Assembly: GCF_009193155.1 (NCBI RefSeq)
Contig: NZ_VUKD01000002.1
Coordinates: forward strand, 720,091 to 784,090
DNA from: Georgenia subflava
Lineage (GTDB): Bacteria > Actinomycetota > Actinomycetes > Actinomycetales > Actinomycetaceae
Direction: 5' to 3'
Length of the DNA stretch: 64,000 bases
A program made the translations under genes and the position numbers. Positions 18,846 through 28,740 of the stretch are shown piece by piece (the stretch's first letter is position 1; each line of letters starts with the position of its first letter). A model generated the notes under the pieces. The model was not told the origin of the DNA. It saw only the letters and a list, made by a program, of their open reading frames with translations, and did not search any database.

Positions 18846-19487
18846 ATGACTGCTGCCACCCTGGGCACCGCCTGGGCACTGGACTGGATGGCCCGCGCCG
18901 CCAAGGTCGTCTCCGCCAACCGGATCGAGCTCATCGAGCTCGACCGGGCCATCGGCGACGGCGACCACGGCGAGAACATGGACCGGGGCTTCACCGCCGT
19001 GACGGCCAAGCTGGCCGACGCCCGGCCCGCGGACGCCGCGGAGGTGCTCAAGACCGTGGCGACCACCCTGATGTCCACCGTCGGCGGCGCGGCCGGCCCG
19101 CTGTACGGCACCGCGTTCCTGCGCGGGGCGAAGGTGGCCGACGGCGAGCTCGACGCGGCCGGCGTCGCCGGGGTGCTCGAGGCTGCGCTGGAGGGCATCA
19201 AGGCCCGGGGCAAGGCCGAGGCGGGGGAGAAGACCATGGTCGACGCCTGGCTCCCCGCCGCCGAGGCCGCTCGGTCCGCCGCCGGCTCGGGCGCCGGTCC
19301 GGCCGAGGCGATGCGCGCGGCCGCCGACGCCGCGACCGCGGGCGCCGAGGCGACCGAGCCGCTGGTCGCCACCAAGGGGCGGGCGAGCTACCTGGGGGAG
19401 CGGTCCGCGGGGCACCGTGACCCGGGCGCGCAGTCCTCGGCGCTGCTCCTGGTCGCCGCCGCCGAGGCGGCCGAGGCGCAGGCGTGA
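18846..19487 (+). CDS. dhaL: Dihydroxyacetone kinase, ADP-binding subunit DhaL
   Basis: DhaL holds ADP as a permanent cofactor; it is rephosphorylated by DhaM and passes phosphate to dihydroxyacetone on DhaK. The 213-aa protein carries the Mg-ADP motif IELDRAIGDGDHGENMDRG (residues 28-46) and GGAAGPLYGTAFLRG, typical of the barrel of eight helices. The stop overlaps the dhaM GTG (GTGA). Confidence 0.95.
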   Translation: MTAATLGTAWALDWMARAAKVVSANRIELIELDRAIGDGDHGENMDRGFTAVTAKLADARPADAAEVLKTVATTLMSTVGGAAGPLYGTAFLRGAKVADGELDAAGVAGVLEAALEGIKARGKAEAGEKTMVDAWLPAAEAARSAAGSGAGPAEAMRAAADAATAGAEATEPLVATKGRASYLGERSAGHRDPGAQSSALLLVAAAEAAEAQA

Positions 19488-20308
19488 GCAGTCCCGGCAC
19501 CGGGCTGGTCGTCGTCTCGCACTCCGCGCGCCTGGCGGAGGGCGTCGTCGAGGTGGCCGCCCAGATGGCGCCCGATGTCGCGCTCCGCGCCGCCGGCGGG
19601 ACCGACGACGGCGGCATCGGCACCAGCTTCGAGAAGGTCGAGGCCGCCGTCGCCGAGCTCCTGGACGACGGCGGCGTTGCCGGTGTGGTCGTCCTGACCG
19701 ACCTCGGCTCGGCCACCATGACTGCCGAGTCGGTCCTCGACATGCTCGACGACGACGTCGCGGCCCGGGTGGTGCTGGCCGACGGACCGCTGGTCGAGGG
19801 CGCCGTCGCCGGGGCCGTGGCCGCGCAGGGCGGGGCCGACGCCGCCGCGGTGGCACGCACGGTCGCGGAGGCGGCCGGCAGCTTCGGCGGGGGAGCGTCC
19901 GCAGCGGCGCCGCCTGGAGCGGCGCCGGCCGGGGGCGAACCTGCTCACGAGGCAGGCGCATCCGCGGGGGCAGGTCCAGGTGCCGCGGCAGCTGAGCCCG
20001 GAACGGAACCCGCCGGGGCTGGGCATCCGGAGTCACCCGCGCAGGACGGCGAGGTCCTTGCCCGGTCGCTCACCCTGCACAACGAGGTGGGGCTGCACGC
20101 CCGACCGGCTGCGCTGCTCGCCCGGCTCGTCGCAGGTTTCGACGCCCGCGTGACCGTCAACGAGGTGGACGCGGCGAGCGTGCTCGCCCTCATGGGGCTC
20201 GGCCTGGAGAAGGGCGACCGCATGGAGGTCCGCGCCGGCGGGACCGAGGCGGCTGCCGCGCTCGAGGCCGTCGAGCAGGCGGTGGCGGACGGCTTCGGCG
20301 AGCAGTGA
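19484..20308 (+). CDS. dhaM: DhaM phosphotransfer subunit: EIIA(Man-type)-HPr fusion
   Basis: DhaM relays phosphate from the PTS to DhaL. The 274-aa protein has an N-terminal mannose-type EIIA domain (residues 5-130, active H13 in VVSHSARLAEG, GTDDGGIGTS), an Ala/Pro/Gly/Glu-rich linker (~135-185) and a C-terminal HPr domain (about 188-272; active H205 in GLHARPA). The EI-like third domain of E. coli DhaM is absent, so general EI must supply phosphate. The GTG start overlaps dhaL. The set makes DHAP from dihydroxyacetone, with no glycerol dehydrogenase gene nearby. Confidence 0.93.
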   Translation: MSSPGTGLVVVSHSARLAEGVVEVAAQMAPDVALRAAGGTDDGGIGTSFEKVEAAVAELLDDGGVAGVVVLTDLGSATMTAESVLDMLDDDVAARVVLADGPLVEGAVAGAVAAQGGADAAAVARTVAEAAGSFGGGASAAAPPGAAPAGGEPAHEAGASAGAGPGAAAAEPGTEPAGAGHPESPAQDGEVLARSLTLHNEVGLHARPAALLARLVAGFDARVTVNEVDAASVLALMGLGLEKGDRMEVRAGGTEAAAALEAVEQAVADGFGEQ

Positions 20309-20336
20309 CGGCGCGGCGGCCGTGGGCGACGCACCT

Positions 20337-20388
20337 GGAGGCGTGCGGCAGCCGTGAGCGGCGGGAGGCGTGCGGCAGCCGTGGGCGG
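20337..20388. repeat. Tandem pair of a ~26-bp unit between dhaM and DUF4233
   Basis: GGAGGCGTGCGGCAGCCGTG occurs at 20337 and again at 20364, 27 bases apart, in the gap behind dhaM. Confidence 0.75.
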
Positions 20389-20408
20389 GGCAGCAGCAGC
20401 GCAGTAGG

Positions 20409-20414
20409 TAGCCT
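20409..20414 (+). promoter_or_regulatory. -10 element for a leaderless DUF4233 transcript
   Basis: TAGCCT ends 6 bases before the GTG start, with an overlapping TAGGTA at 20405. No ribosome site is present, so transcription is expected to begin at or near the GTG. Confidence 0.55.
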
Positions 20415-20420
20415 GGTGCG

Positions 20421-21068
20421 GTGACCACACCGTCCCCCACCTCCCACGACGAGGCCGCCGGCGACGTCCCCGCACGACCCGCCGAACCCGCCGGCACGGC
20501 CGCCGGTTCGGTCCCTGACGCGGCCGCCGGCTCGGCTGCCGCCGGACCGGCAGCGACGACCGGGTCGGCGGCTGCGGGGGCGGCCCGCGAGGAGCCGACG
20601 GTCGGAGCTGCTGCGGCGGAGCATTCGCCGGTCGACGGGTCGGCCCCGGCGGAGCAGTCGCCGGTCGACGGGTCGGCGCCGGCAGGACCGCCCCGCCGCC
20701 CGGGTTCCGCGCGTCGCATGTTCGCGATGACGGTCCTGGTGAGCGAGGTGCTCGTGGTGCTCTTCGCGACTCTCGTCGCCCACGGGCTCGACCTGGCCGA
20801 CCGGTCGGCCGTCTGGGGCGTGGGTGGCGCCGCCATGGTGGCCTGCGCCGTCACCGCGGGGCTGCTGCGGCACCGGGTCGGCTACGTGATCGGCTCGGTG
20901 GTCCAGGTGCTGCTCGTCGTCGCCGGGCTGGTCCTGCCGACGATGTTCGTGGTCGGTGGCATCTTCGCGGTGCTGTGGGCCGCCAGCCTGACCGTGGGGG
21001 CCCGGATCGACGTCGAGCGGGAGGAGCGGTACCGGGCCGAGGTCGAGTACTACGAGACTCACCGATGA
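20421..21068 (+). CDS. DUF4233 membrane protein with repetitive N-terminal extension
   Basis: The C-terminal ~115 residues form a small membrane protein with four hydrophobic segments (MFAMTVLVSEVLVVLFATLV, GAAMVACAVTAGLL, VIGSVVQVLLVVAGLVLP, FVVGGIFAVLWAASLTVG), matching DUF4233 proteins that sit between folC and ndk in actinobacteria. Function is unknown. The first ~95 residues are an Ala/Pro/Gly/Glu-rich extension including two copies of the 11-residue unit AE(H/Q)SPVDGSAP. GTG at 20421 fits a leaderless start. Gene order supports the family call; dhaKLM separates it from folC. Confidence 0.75.
   Translation: MTTPSPTSHDEAAGDVPARPAEPAGTAAGSVPDAAAGSAAAGPAATTGSAAAGAAREEPTVGAAAAEHSPVDGSAPAEQSPVDGSAPAGPPRRPGSARRMFAMTVLVSEVLVVLFATLVAHGLDLADRSAVWGVGGAAMVACAVTAGLLRHRVGYVIGSVVQVLLVVAGLVLPTMFVVGGIFAVLWAASLTVGARIDVEREERYRAEVEYYETHR
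20616..20681. repeat. 33-bp in-frame tandem repeat inside the DUF4233 gene
   Basis: Two copies, 20616-20648 and 20649-20681, share CGCCGGTCGACGGGTCGG and encode the repeated 11-residue unit in the extramembrane N-terminus. Unit length is a multiple of three, so the frame is kept. Confidence 0.9.
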
Positions 21069-21224
21069 CACACCGGTGAGCCGGAGCCGAACGATCGGCA
21101 CCTCACCGACCTGACGTCGTCGGCCTGCCGGCTCCCCGACGACGGACGTGGTCGGCGTCTGCTACCCGATGACCGGGCTGGTCGGCTGCCGGCCACTCGG
21201 TGACCGGACGTGTCGACCGCCCGG

Positions 21225-21230
21225 TAGGCT
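21225..21230 (+). promoter_or_regulatory. -10 element for a leaderless ndk transcript
   Basis: TAGGCT lies 8 bases before the ndk GTG; no Shine-Dalgarno site is present. Confidence 0.5.
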
Positions 21231-21238
21231 GGCTCCAC

Positions 21239-21673
21239 GTGAGCACCCCTTCGCAGCCTGAGCGCACCCTCGTCCTGATCAAGCCCGACGGCGTCGCCCG
21301 CCACCTCACCGGCGAGATCCTCCGCCGCATCGAGGCCAAGGGCTACACCATCGTCGCCCTCGAGCAGCGCTCCGCGGACACAGAGCTCCTCGGCGAGCAC
21401 TACGCCGAGCACCAGGGCAAGCCGTTCTTCGACCCCCTGGTCGACTTCATGATGTCCGGCCCCGTCGTCGCCGCCGTCGTCGAGGGCAACCGCGTCATCG
21501 AGGGCTTCCGCAGCCTGGCCGGCACCACCGAGCCAACCGCCGCCGCACCCGGCACCATCCGCGGCGACCTGGGACGCGACTGGGGCACCACGGTCGTGCA
21601 GAACCTCGTCCACGGTTCCGACTCCGCTGAGTCCGCGGCCCGCGAGATCGGCCTGTGGTTCCCCGCTCTGTGA
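21239..21673 (+). CDS. ndk: Nucleoside-diphosphate kinase
   Basis: Ndk balances NTP and dNTP pools by phosphate transfer through a histidine. The 144-aa protein has [16 protein letters not shown] (residues 8-23), [23 protein letters not shown] and the active-site region [14 protein letters not shown], whose His is the phosphohistidine (usual motif N-x-x-HGSDS). GTG 21239 is chosen because it lies just behind a -10 element and gives the usual length. It follows DUF4233 as in related genomes. Confidence 0.96.
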   Translation: MSTPSQPERTLVLIKPDGVARHLTGEILRRIEAKGYTIVALEQRSADTELLGEHYAEHQGKPFFDPLVDFMMSGPVVAAVVEGNRVIEGFRSLAGTTEPTAAAPGTIRGDLGRDWGTTVVQNLVHGSDSAESAAREIGLWFPAL

Positions 21674-21775
21674 CCTTCGCACCCGACGGCGCGCGCGCAA
21701 CGGGGTGACCGCAGGGGCCTGCCGTGCGGCGTGACGGCCCGTGCGGATGTCGGCCGGCTGCGGCAGGGTGGCGAC

Positions 21776-22585
21776 ATGGGCACCGTCACCGGAGTCGTCT
21801 TCCGCCCTCAGTCGCCGCCCGAGCACCTGCGGGCCGTGGTCGAGGCCGCCGACGCCGCGGCCGCCGAGGGCGGCGTCGACGAGCTCTGGGTGTGGGAGGA
21901 CTGCTTCCTCGAGGGTGGGCTCACCACGGCCGCGGCGGCCCTGGCGTGGTCGACGCACGTCCGGGTCGGCGTGGGGTTGCTGCCGGTGCCGCTGCGCAAC
22001 CCGGCGCTGGCGGCCATGGAGATCGCGACGCTGGCCCGGTTGTTCCCCGACCGTTTCGTGGTCGCCCTCGGGCACGGCGTGCTCGACTGGATGGCGCAGG
22101 TGGGTGCGCGTGCCGCGTCGCCCATGACGCTGCTGCGTGAGCACACGGCATCGGTCCGCGACCTGCTCTCCGGCGAGCGCGTCGATGTCGCCGGCGACTA
22201 TGTGCACCTCGACGGTGTCACGCTCGACTGGCCGCCGGTGCAGCCACCGCGCCTGCTGGTCGGCGCCCGAGGCCCGAAGACGGTCCGGCTGGCCGGCGAG
22301 GTCGCCGACGGCGTCCTGCTCGACGGCGTGGTCGAGCCGGAGGTTGTCGTCCGCGGCCGCGCCACCGCCCAGGAGGGTCGGGAGGCCGCGGGTCGCGCCG
22401 GCGCCACCTATGTCGCGGCCTACACCGAGATCGCCACCGCCGAAGTCTCTGCCGACGGCGTCGCCGGGCGAGTCAGCCGGCTCGTAGAGGCCGGAGCCGA
22501 CTCCGTGATCCTGCAGTCCGACGCAGACGACCCCGACCCGCGCCCGCTTGTCGCCGCGCTCGCCGAGCGGGAGCACGCCGACTGA
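21776..22585 (+). CDS. LLM-class flavin/F420-dependent oxidoreductase
   Basis: A second luciferase-like protein (269 aa from the chosen start) of the F420/flavin-dependent group: MGTVTGVVFRPQSPPEHLRA, DELWVWEDCFLEGG, VRVGVGLLPVPLRNPALAAM, FVVALGHGVLDWM and LLVGARGPKTVRLAGEVADG. It is shorter than the pyrimidine-cluster enzyme and belongs to a different LLM subgroup. Substrate unknown. ATG 21776 follows AGGGTGG; a GTG 45 bases upstream is a less likely start. It ends 57 bases from the convergent vapC gene and has no operon partner. Confidence 0.8.
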   Translation: MGTVTGVVFRPQSPPEHLRAVVEAADAAAAEGGVDELWVWEDCFLEGGLTTAAAALAWSTHVRVGVGLLPVPLRNPALAAMEIATLARLFPDRFVVALGHGVLDWMAQVGARAASPMTLLREHTASVRDLLSGERVDVAGDYVHLDGVTLDWPPVQPPRLLVGARGPKTVRLAGEVADGVLLDGVVEPEVVVRGRATAQEGREAAGRAGATYVAAYTEIATAEVSADGVAGRVSRLVEAGADSVILQSDADDPDPRPLVAALAEREHAD

Positions 22586-22642
22586 TCACCTCCGCCCACG
22601 AGGTGGCACTCAACAGGCGGACGAGGCAGCCGGCAGGTCGGC

Positions 22643-23041
22643 CTACGGTGTCGCGACGGTGCAGCGCAGGCCGGGGGCACGGCCGATGCCACGGTCGAGG
22701 GTCACGAGCACGACGTCGAGCAGCTCGGCCAGGGCGACGTAGCCGGCGTCGTACGTCGTCAGGTTGTGGCGAAGCTGCCATGCTCTGGACGCCAGGAGCT
22801 CGTACGGCCATTGCTCGATGGTGAGGTCGAGCAGGTCGGCGTGAGCCTGGGCCGCCTGGTCGGCCGTGATGAGCGCCGCGACCTCGTGTCGGCGGATGAT
22901 GTTCGCGGCCTCGAAGGCGAACAGGCTGGGCACGGCGAGATCTGCGCCGATGAGAGCGTTGGTGGCCCAACGTCCATCGGCTCCCGCGTCGAGCAGCATC
23001 GCGACCACTGCCGAGGCATCGCAGACGACCCGCGGTCTCAC
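22643..23041 (-). CDS. vapC: VapC-type toxin, PIN-domain ribonuclease
   Basis: VapC toxins are Mg-dependent RNases that cleave tRNA or rRNA when their antitoxin is degraded. The 132-aa protein begins (GTG) MRPRVVCDASAVVAMLL with the first catalytic Asp (D8), has FEAANIIRRH (catalytic Glu), NLTTYDAGYVALAELL (Asp) and VTLDRGIGRAPG (Asp), the full acidic set of the PIN fold. Its GTG overlaps the antitoxin stop by 4 bases. The target RNA cannot be inferred. Confidence 0.9.
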   Translation of the reverse strand: MRPRVVCDASAVVAMLLDAGADGRWATNALIGADLAVPSLFAFEAANIIRRHEVAALITADQAAQAHADLLDLTIEQWPYELLASRAWQLRHNLTTYDAGYVALAELLDVVLVTLDRGIGRAPGLRCTVATP

Positions 23042-23274
23042 CGGCGGTCGATGTCTCGCGCGGAGAGGATCGCCTGGGCGTCGACTCGGACACCGGTGGC
23101 CTCAACTCGCGCTCGAGCGCGGGCAATGACGTCATCGACGACCGGACGGGACGCAGTCGCGACGAGCATGCCGCGGAGGTACTCCTGCAGCGACATCCCG
23201 GCGCGGGCAGCCCGCGCTGCTAGCTCGTCCCTGACCTTGTCCGGGACGTCCCGAACGGTGACGGCAACACCCAT
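23038..23274 (-). CDS. vapB: VapB/FitA-type ribbon-helix-helix antitoxin
   Basis: The 78-aa protein starts MGVAVTVRDVPDKVRDELAA, a ribbon-helix-helix DNA-binding domain of the FitA class (beta strand TVRDVP, then helices with MSLQEYLRGML), and has a C-terminal tail (residues ~50-78) expected to wrap the toxin. It neutralises VapC and, with it, represses its own promoter. Gene order antitoxin-toxin with a 4-base overlap is standard. Confidence 0.88.
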   Translation of the reverse strand: MGVAVTVRDVPDKVRDELAARAARAGMSLQEYLRGMLVATASRPVVDDVIARARARVEATGVRVDAQAILSARDIDRR

Positions 23275-23280
23275 GCAGCT

Positions 23281-23286
23281 ATTCTA
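23281..23286 (-). promoter_or_regulatory. -10 element of a leaderless vapBC promoter
   Basis: On the minus strand TAGAAT ends 6 bases before the vapB ATG, with no ribosome site. The flanking TGCC...GGCA inverted repeat (about 23292-23308) could be the autoregulatory operator (inference). Confidence 0.6.
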
Positions 23287-23444
23287 GCAGCGTTGCCGAC
23301 AGGTTGGCAGTAGTCGTCACGGTCGGATCGTCCCGACGGGTGCGGCTCCAGGGCCGGTGGACGACAGGCGCTGCGTCGACGGCGCAGGTGATGGGGTGCC
23401 AGGACGGCAGCCCGCCGTACCTTTGCGACGTAGCATGTGAGGCA

Positions 23445-23466
23445 CCCCGGGCACCGACGCCCGGGG
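23445..23466 (+). promoter_or_regulatory. Perfect hairpin upstream of mmsA
   Basis: CCCCGGGC and GCCCGGGG form an 8-bp stem with a 6-nt loop, 60-80 bases before the mmsA start. TAGCAT at 23430-23435 could be a -10. Operator, leader hairpin and chance are all possible. Confidence 0.4.
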
Positions 23467-23526
23467 CTGTGCCGCGGCGCCCCAGCGCAGCCGCCGCACC
23501 TCCGGACACGACGAAAGGTCCGCGCC

Positions 23527-25029
<1,503 letters not shown>

Positions 25030-25082
25030 GCTGATCGGGGCCGGTGTCCACACGGGTCCCCGCACCACACCACCGATGGCAA

Positions 25083-25088
25083 TAGGCT
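25083..25088 (+). promoter_or_regulatory. -10 element for a leaderless smc transcript
   Basis: TAGGCT ends 7 bases before the smc GTG; no Shine-Dalgarno site. Confidence 0.55.
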
Positions 25089-25095
25089 GCCCTGC

Positions 25096-28000
25096 GTGCA
25101 CCTGAAGACGTTGACGCTGCGAGGGTTCAAGTCCTTCGCGTCCGCGACGACGCTGCACCTCGAGCCGGGCATCACCTGCGTGGTCGGCCCCAACGGCTCG
25201 GGCAAGTCCAACGTCGTCGACGCCCTGTCCTGGGTGATGGGCGAGCAGGGCGCCAAGACGCTGCGCGGCGGCTCCATGTCCGACGTCATCTTCGCGGGCA
25301 CGTCCTCCCGGGCGCCGCTCGGGCGCGCCGAGGTCTCCCTCACCATCGACAACACCGACGGCCTGCTGCCGATCGAGTACACCGAGGTCACGATCTCGCG
25401 GACGCTGTTCCGCTCCGGCGGGTCGGAGTACGCGATCAACGGCACCCCGTGCCGGCTGCTCGACATCCAGGAGCTGCTCTCCGACACCGGCATGGGCCGG
25501 GAGATGCACGTCATCGTGGGGCAGGGCCGGCTCGACTCCGTGCTGCAGGCCAGCGCCGAGGACCGCCGCGGCTTCATCGAGGAGGCCGCCGGCGTCCTCA
25601 AGCACCGCCGCCGCAAGGAGAAGGCGCTGCGCAAGCTCGAGGCCATGGCCGCCAACCTCGCGCGCGTGAACGACCTCTCCACCGAGATCCGCCGCCAGCT
25701 CGGGCCGCTGGCGCGCCAGGCCGACGTCGCCCGCCGCGCCCAGGTGGTCCAGGCCGACCTGCGCGACGCCCGCGCCCGGCTGCTCGCCGACGACCTGGTG
25801 CAGCTCAGCGCGACGCTGGCGCAGGAGGTCGCCGACGAGACAGCGCTGCGGCAGAAGCGCGAGGCCGTCGAGGCGGCACAGGAGGAGGCCCGTGCGCGGC
25901 TGACCGCCCTGGAGCAGGCGGCCGCCGCGGCGGCGCCCCGGCTCGGGCAGGCCACCGACGTCTGGTACCAGCTCTCCGGGCTGAGGGAGCGGCTGCGCTC
26001 CCTCGGGAACGTCGCCGCCGAGCGGTGCCGCCTGCTCGGCACACCTGCCGCCGAGCGGTCCGGGGGCACGGAGCCGGAGGAGCTCGAGGCCCAGGCCGCC
26101 GCCGTGCGCGAGCAGGAGGCGGCGCTGCAGTCCGAGCTCGACGCGGCGCGCACCCGCCTCGAGGGGGCGGTGGCCGGACGCACGCAGGCCGAGGAGGCCG
26201 AGCGCGAGGCGGAGCGGGCGCTGGCCGCCGTGCACCGCGGCGTCGCCGACCGCCGCGAGGGGCTGGCCCGGCTCACCGGGCAGGTCGGCGCCCGCCGGTC
26301 CCGGCTCGAGGCGGCCGAGGCCGAGCTCGGCCGGCTGCGCGAGTCCCTGACGGCCGCCGAGGAGCGCGGCCGCACCGCCCAGGCCGAGTTCACCGCCCTC
26401 GAGCAGCAGGTCGCCGGCGCCGAGGAGGGCGAGGAGGGGCTCGACGAGGCCCACGAGGCCGCGACCGTCGAGCTCGAGACGGCAGAGACGCAAGTTGCCG
26501 AGCTCGTCGACGCCGAGCGTGCCGCCGAGGCCGACCGCGCCACCTGGGCCGCCCGGCGCGACACCCTCGAGCTGTCGCTGCGCCGCAAGGACGGCACCGG
26601 GGCGCTCCTCGAGTCCGGGCTGCCGGGCCTGCTCGGGCCGGTCCCGGACCGGATCGCCGTCGAGCCCGGCTGGGAGAACGCCGTCGCGGCGGCCCTCGGG
26701 CCTGCCGCCGACGCAGCAGTCGTGGAGTCCGTGGACGTCGCGGTCGACGCCGTGCGCCAGGTCCGCGAGAGCGACGCGGGCCAGGTGCGCCTGGTGCTGA
26801 CCGGTGCACCCGGTGCCGACGGTCCGGCCGGACAGCCGCCCGCCGGTGCCCGCTGGGCGACCGACCTCGTCACCACCACCGACGACGCCCTGCGCCCGAG
26901 CGTGGCCCGGCTGCTGGCCGGGGTGGTCGTCGTCGAGGATCTCGCCGAGGCGCGCGCCGCGGTCGGTGCCGACCCGGCCCTGACCGCCGTCACCCGGGCG
27001 GGCGACGTCCTCTCCGCCGTCGCCGCCCACGGCGGTGCGCCCAGCGCCCCGAGCGTGCTGGAGCTCCACGCCGCCCACGAGGAGGCGGTCCGTGAGGTCG
27101 AGGCCGCGGCCGCCCGCCAGGAGCAGACGCGCTTCGCGCTGGGCCCCGCCCGCGAGCGTGTCGAGGTGGCCCAGGCGCGCGCCCGAGCCACCCTGGACGA
27201 CCTGCACTCCTCCGACGCGCGCCTGGCCGCGGTGGCGGAGCAGCTCGGGCGGCTCGGCTCCACGCTGCGTGGCGCCCAGGCCGAGGCCGAGCGGGCCCGG
27301 CCCGCGATGGAGCGTGCCGAGAGCGAGATCGGCGAGCACACCGCAGAGCTCGCGGCGCTCTCGGAACGTCTCGAGATCGCCCAGCGCGAGCCCGCGCAGG
27401 CGGAGGACGACCTCACCGGCGCCACCACCGCCCGCGACGGGGCCACCGAGGTCGCCCGCGCCGCCCGCACCGCCGAGACCGACGCGCGGCTCGCGCTGCG
27501 CACGCTCGAGGAGCGGGCCAAGGCGCTCGCCGGCCGGGGCGCGTCCCTGGCCGCCGCGGCCGAGGAGGAGCGCACCGCCCGCCGCCGCGCCGCCGAGCGC
27601 GAGGCGCGTCGGGCGGCCCAGGCCGCCGCGGCAGCCGAGGTCCGCGACGGCGCCGCCCGCGCCACCGCCGCCATCGACCGGTCGGTGGCCGCCGCGGCCG
27701 CCGAGCGCGAGCAGGCCGAGGCCGAGCGCGGCGAGCGCGAGCATGCCATCGCCGCCGTGCGCACCGAGCTCGAGGAGATCGGCGACCGGCTCGCCGCACT
27801 GACCGACGTCGCGCACCGCGACGAGGTCGCGCGCGCCGAGCAGCGGCTACGCATCACCCAGCTGGAGGAGCGGGCCGTCGCCGAGCTCGGCCTCGACCCG
27901 CAGGTGCTCGTCGAGGAGTTCGGCCCCGACCGGGACGTGCCGCCCACCGCCCCGGTGCCCGACGGCGAGGAGCCTGCGCCCCCGCGCCCGTACGTGCGCG

Positions 28001-28662
28001 AGGAGCAGGAGAAGCGGCTCCGCGCCGCCGAGCGCGACCTCGCCCGCCTGGGCAAGGTCAACCCGTTGGCCCTGGAGGAGCACGCGGCGCTCGCCGAGCG
28101 CCACAAGTTCCTCACGGACCAGCTCGCCGACCTCAAGAAGTCCCGCGCCGACCTCCTCGAGATCGTGCGGGAGGTCGACGAGCGTGTCGAGCAGGTCTTC
28201 TCCCAGGCGTTCGCCGACACCGCCCGGCAGTTCGAGGACGTCTTCCCACGGCTGTTCCCCGGCGGCGAGGGCCGGCTCGTGCTCACCGACCCCGACGACA
28301 TGCTCACCACCGGCATCGAGATCGAGGCGCGCCCCGCCGGCAAGAAGGTCAAGCGGCTCTCGCTGCTGTCCGGCGGAGAGCGCTCCCTGACGGCCGTGGC
28401 CCTGCTGGTCGCCATCTTCAAGGCCCGGCCCAGCCCGTTCTACGTCATGGACGAGGTCGAGGCCGCCCTCGACGACGTCAACCTCGGCCGCCTGCTGGAG
28501 ATCTTCACCGAGCTGCGCGCCTCCTCCCAGCTGATCGTCATCACCCACCAGAAGCGGACGATGGAGGTCGCCGACGCGCTGTACGGGGTGACCATGCGCG
28601 GCGACGGCGTGACCACCGTCATCTCCCAGCGGCTCGAGAAGGAGCCCGAGCCCGCCGCGTGA
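25096..28662 (+). CDS. smc: Chromosome segregation protein SMC
   Basis: SMC dimers with ScpAB load at parS sites and fold and separate chromosomes. The 1188-aa protein has the N-terminal Walker A GPNGSGKSNV (residues 31-40), coiled coil from ~165 to 490, a hinge at roughly 500-660, a second coiled coil, and the C-terminal ABC signature LSGGERSLT (1091-1099) with Walker B FYVMDEVEAALDD (1115-1127). Full length for the family. The coiled-coil DNA is extremely GC-rich and leaves long open antisense frames, which are artefacts. It starts with GTG, apparently leaderless, and begins the smc-ftsY block. Confidence 0.97.
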   Translation: MHLKTLTLRGFKSFASATTLHLEPGITCVVGPNGSGKSNVVDALSWVMGEQGAKTLRGGSMSDVIFAGTSSRAPLGRAEVSLTIDNTDGLLPIEYTEVTISRTLFRSGGSEYAINGTPCRLLDIQELLSDTGMGREMHVIVGQGRLDSVLQASAEDRRGFIEEAAGVLKHRRRKEKALRKLEAMAANLARVNDLSTEIRRQLGPLARQADVARRAQVVQADLRDARARLLADDLVQLSATLAQEVADETALRQKREAVEAAQEEARARLTALEQAAAAAAPRLGQATDVWYQLSGLRERLRSLGNVAAERCRLLGTPAAERSGGTEPEELEAQAAAVREQEAALQSELDAARTRLEGAVAGRTQAEEAEREAERALAAVHRGVADRREGLARLTGQVGARRSRLEAAEAELGRLRESLTAAEERGRTAQAEFTALEQQVAGAEEGEEGLDEAHEAATVELETAETQVAELVDAERAAEADRATWAARRDTLELSLRRKDGTGALLESGLPGLLGPVPDRIAVEPGWENAVAAALGPAADAAVVESVDVAVDAVRQVRESDAGQVRLVLTGAPGADGPAGQPPAGARWATDLVTTTDDALRPSVARLLAGVVVVEDLAEARAAVGADPALTAVTRAGDVLSAVAAHGGAPSAPSVLELHAAHEEAVREVEAAAARQEQTRFALGPARERVEVAQARARATLDDLHSSDARLAAVAEQLGRLGSTLRGAQAEAERARPAMERAESEIGEHTAELAALSERLEIAQREPAQAEDDLTGATTARDGATEVARAARTAETDARLALRTLEERAKALAGRGASLAAAAEEERTARRRAAEREARRAAQAAAAAEVRDGAARATAAIDRSVAAAAAEREQAEAERGEREHAIAAVRTELEEIGDRLAALTDVAHRDEVARAEQRLRITQLEERAVAELGLDPQVLVEEFGPDRDVPPTAPVPDGEEPAPPRPYVREEQEKRLRAAERDLARLGKVNPLALEEHAALAERHKFLTDQLADLKKSRADLLEIVREVDERVEQVFSQAFADTARQFEDVFPRLFPGGEGRLVLTDPDDMLTTGIEIEARPAGKKVKRLSLLSGGERSLTAVALLVAIFKARPSPFYVMDEVEAALDDVNLGRLLEIFTELRASSQLIVITHQKRTMEVADALYGVTMRGDGVTTVISQRLEKEPEPAA

Positions 28663-28728
28663 GCAACCTCACCGCCCCGACGCCGCGCCGTCGGTCCCCA
28701 GGGGGTGCCGCGCGCGAGCTGCTGCGGT

Positions 28729-28734
28729 GATACT
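28729..28734 (+). promoter_or_regulatory. -10 element (extended TGATACT) before the 99-aa gene
   Basis: GATACT, preceded by TG-like context, ends 6 bases before the ATG at 28741; leaderless arrangement. Confidence 0.55.
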
Positions 28735-28740
28735 GGAAAC

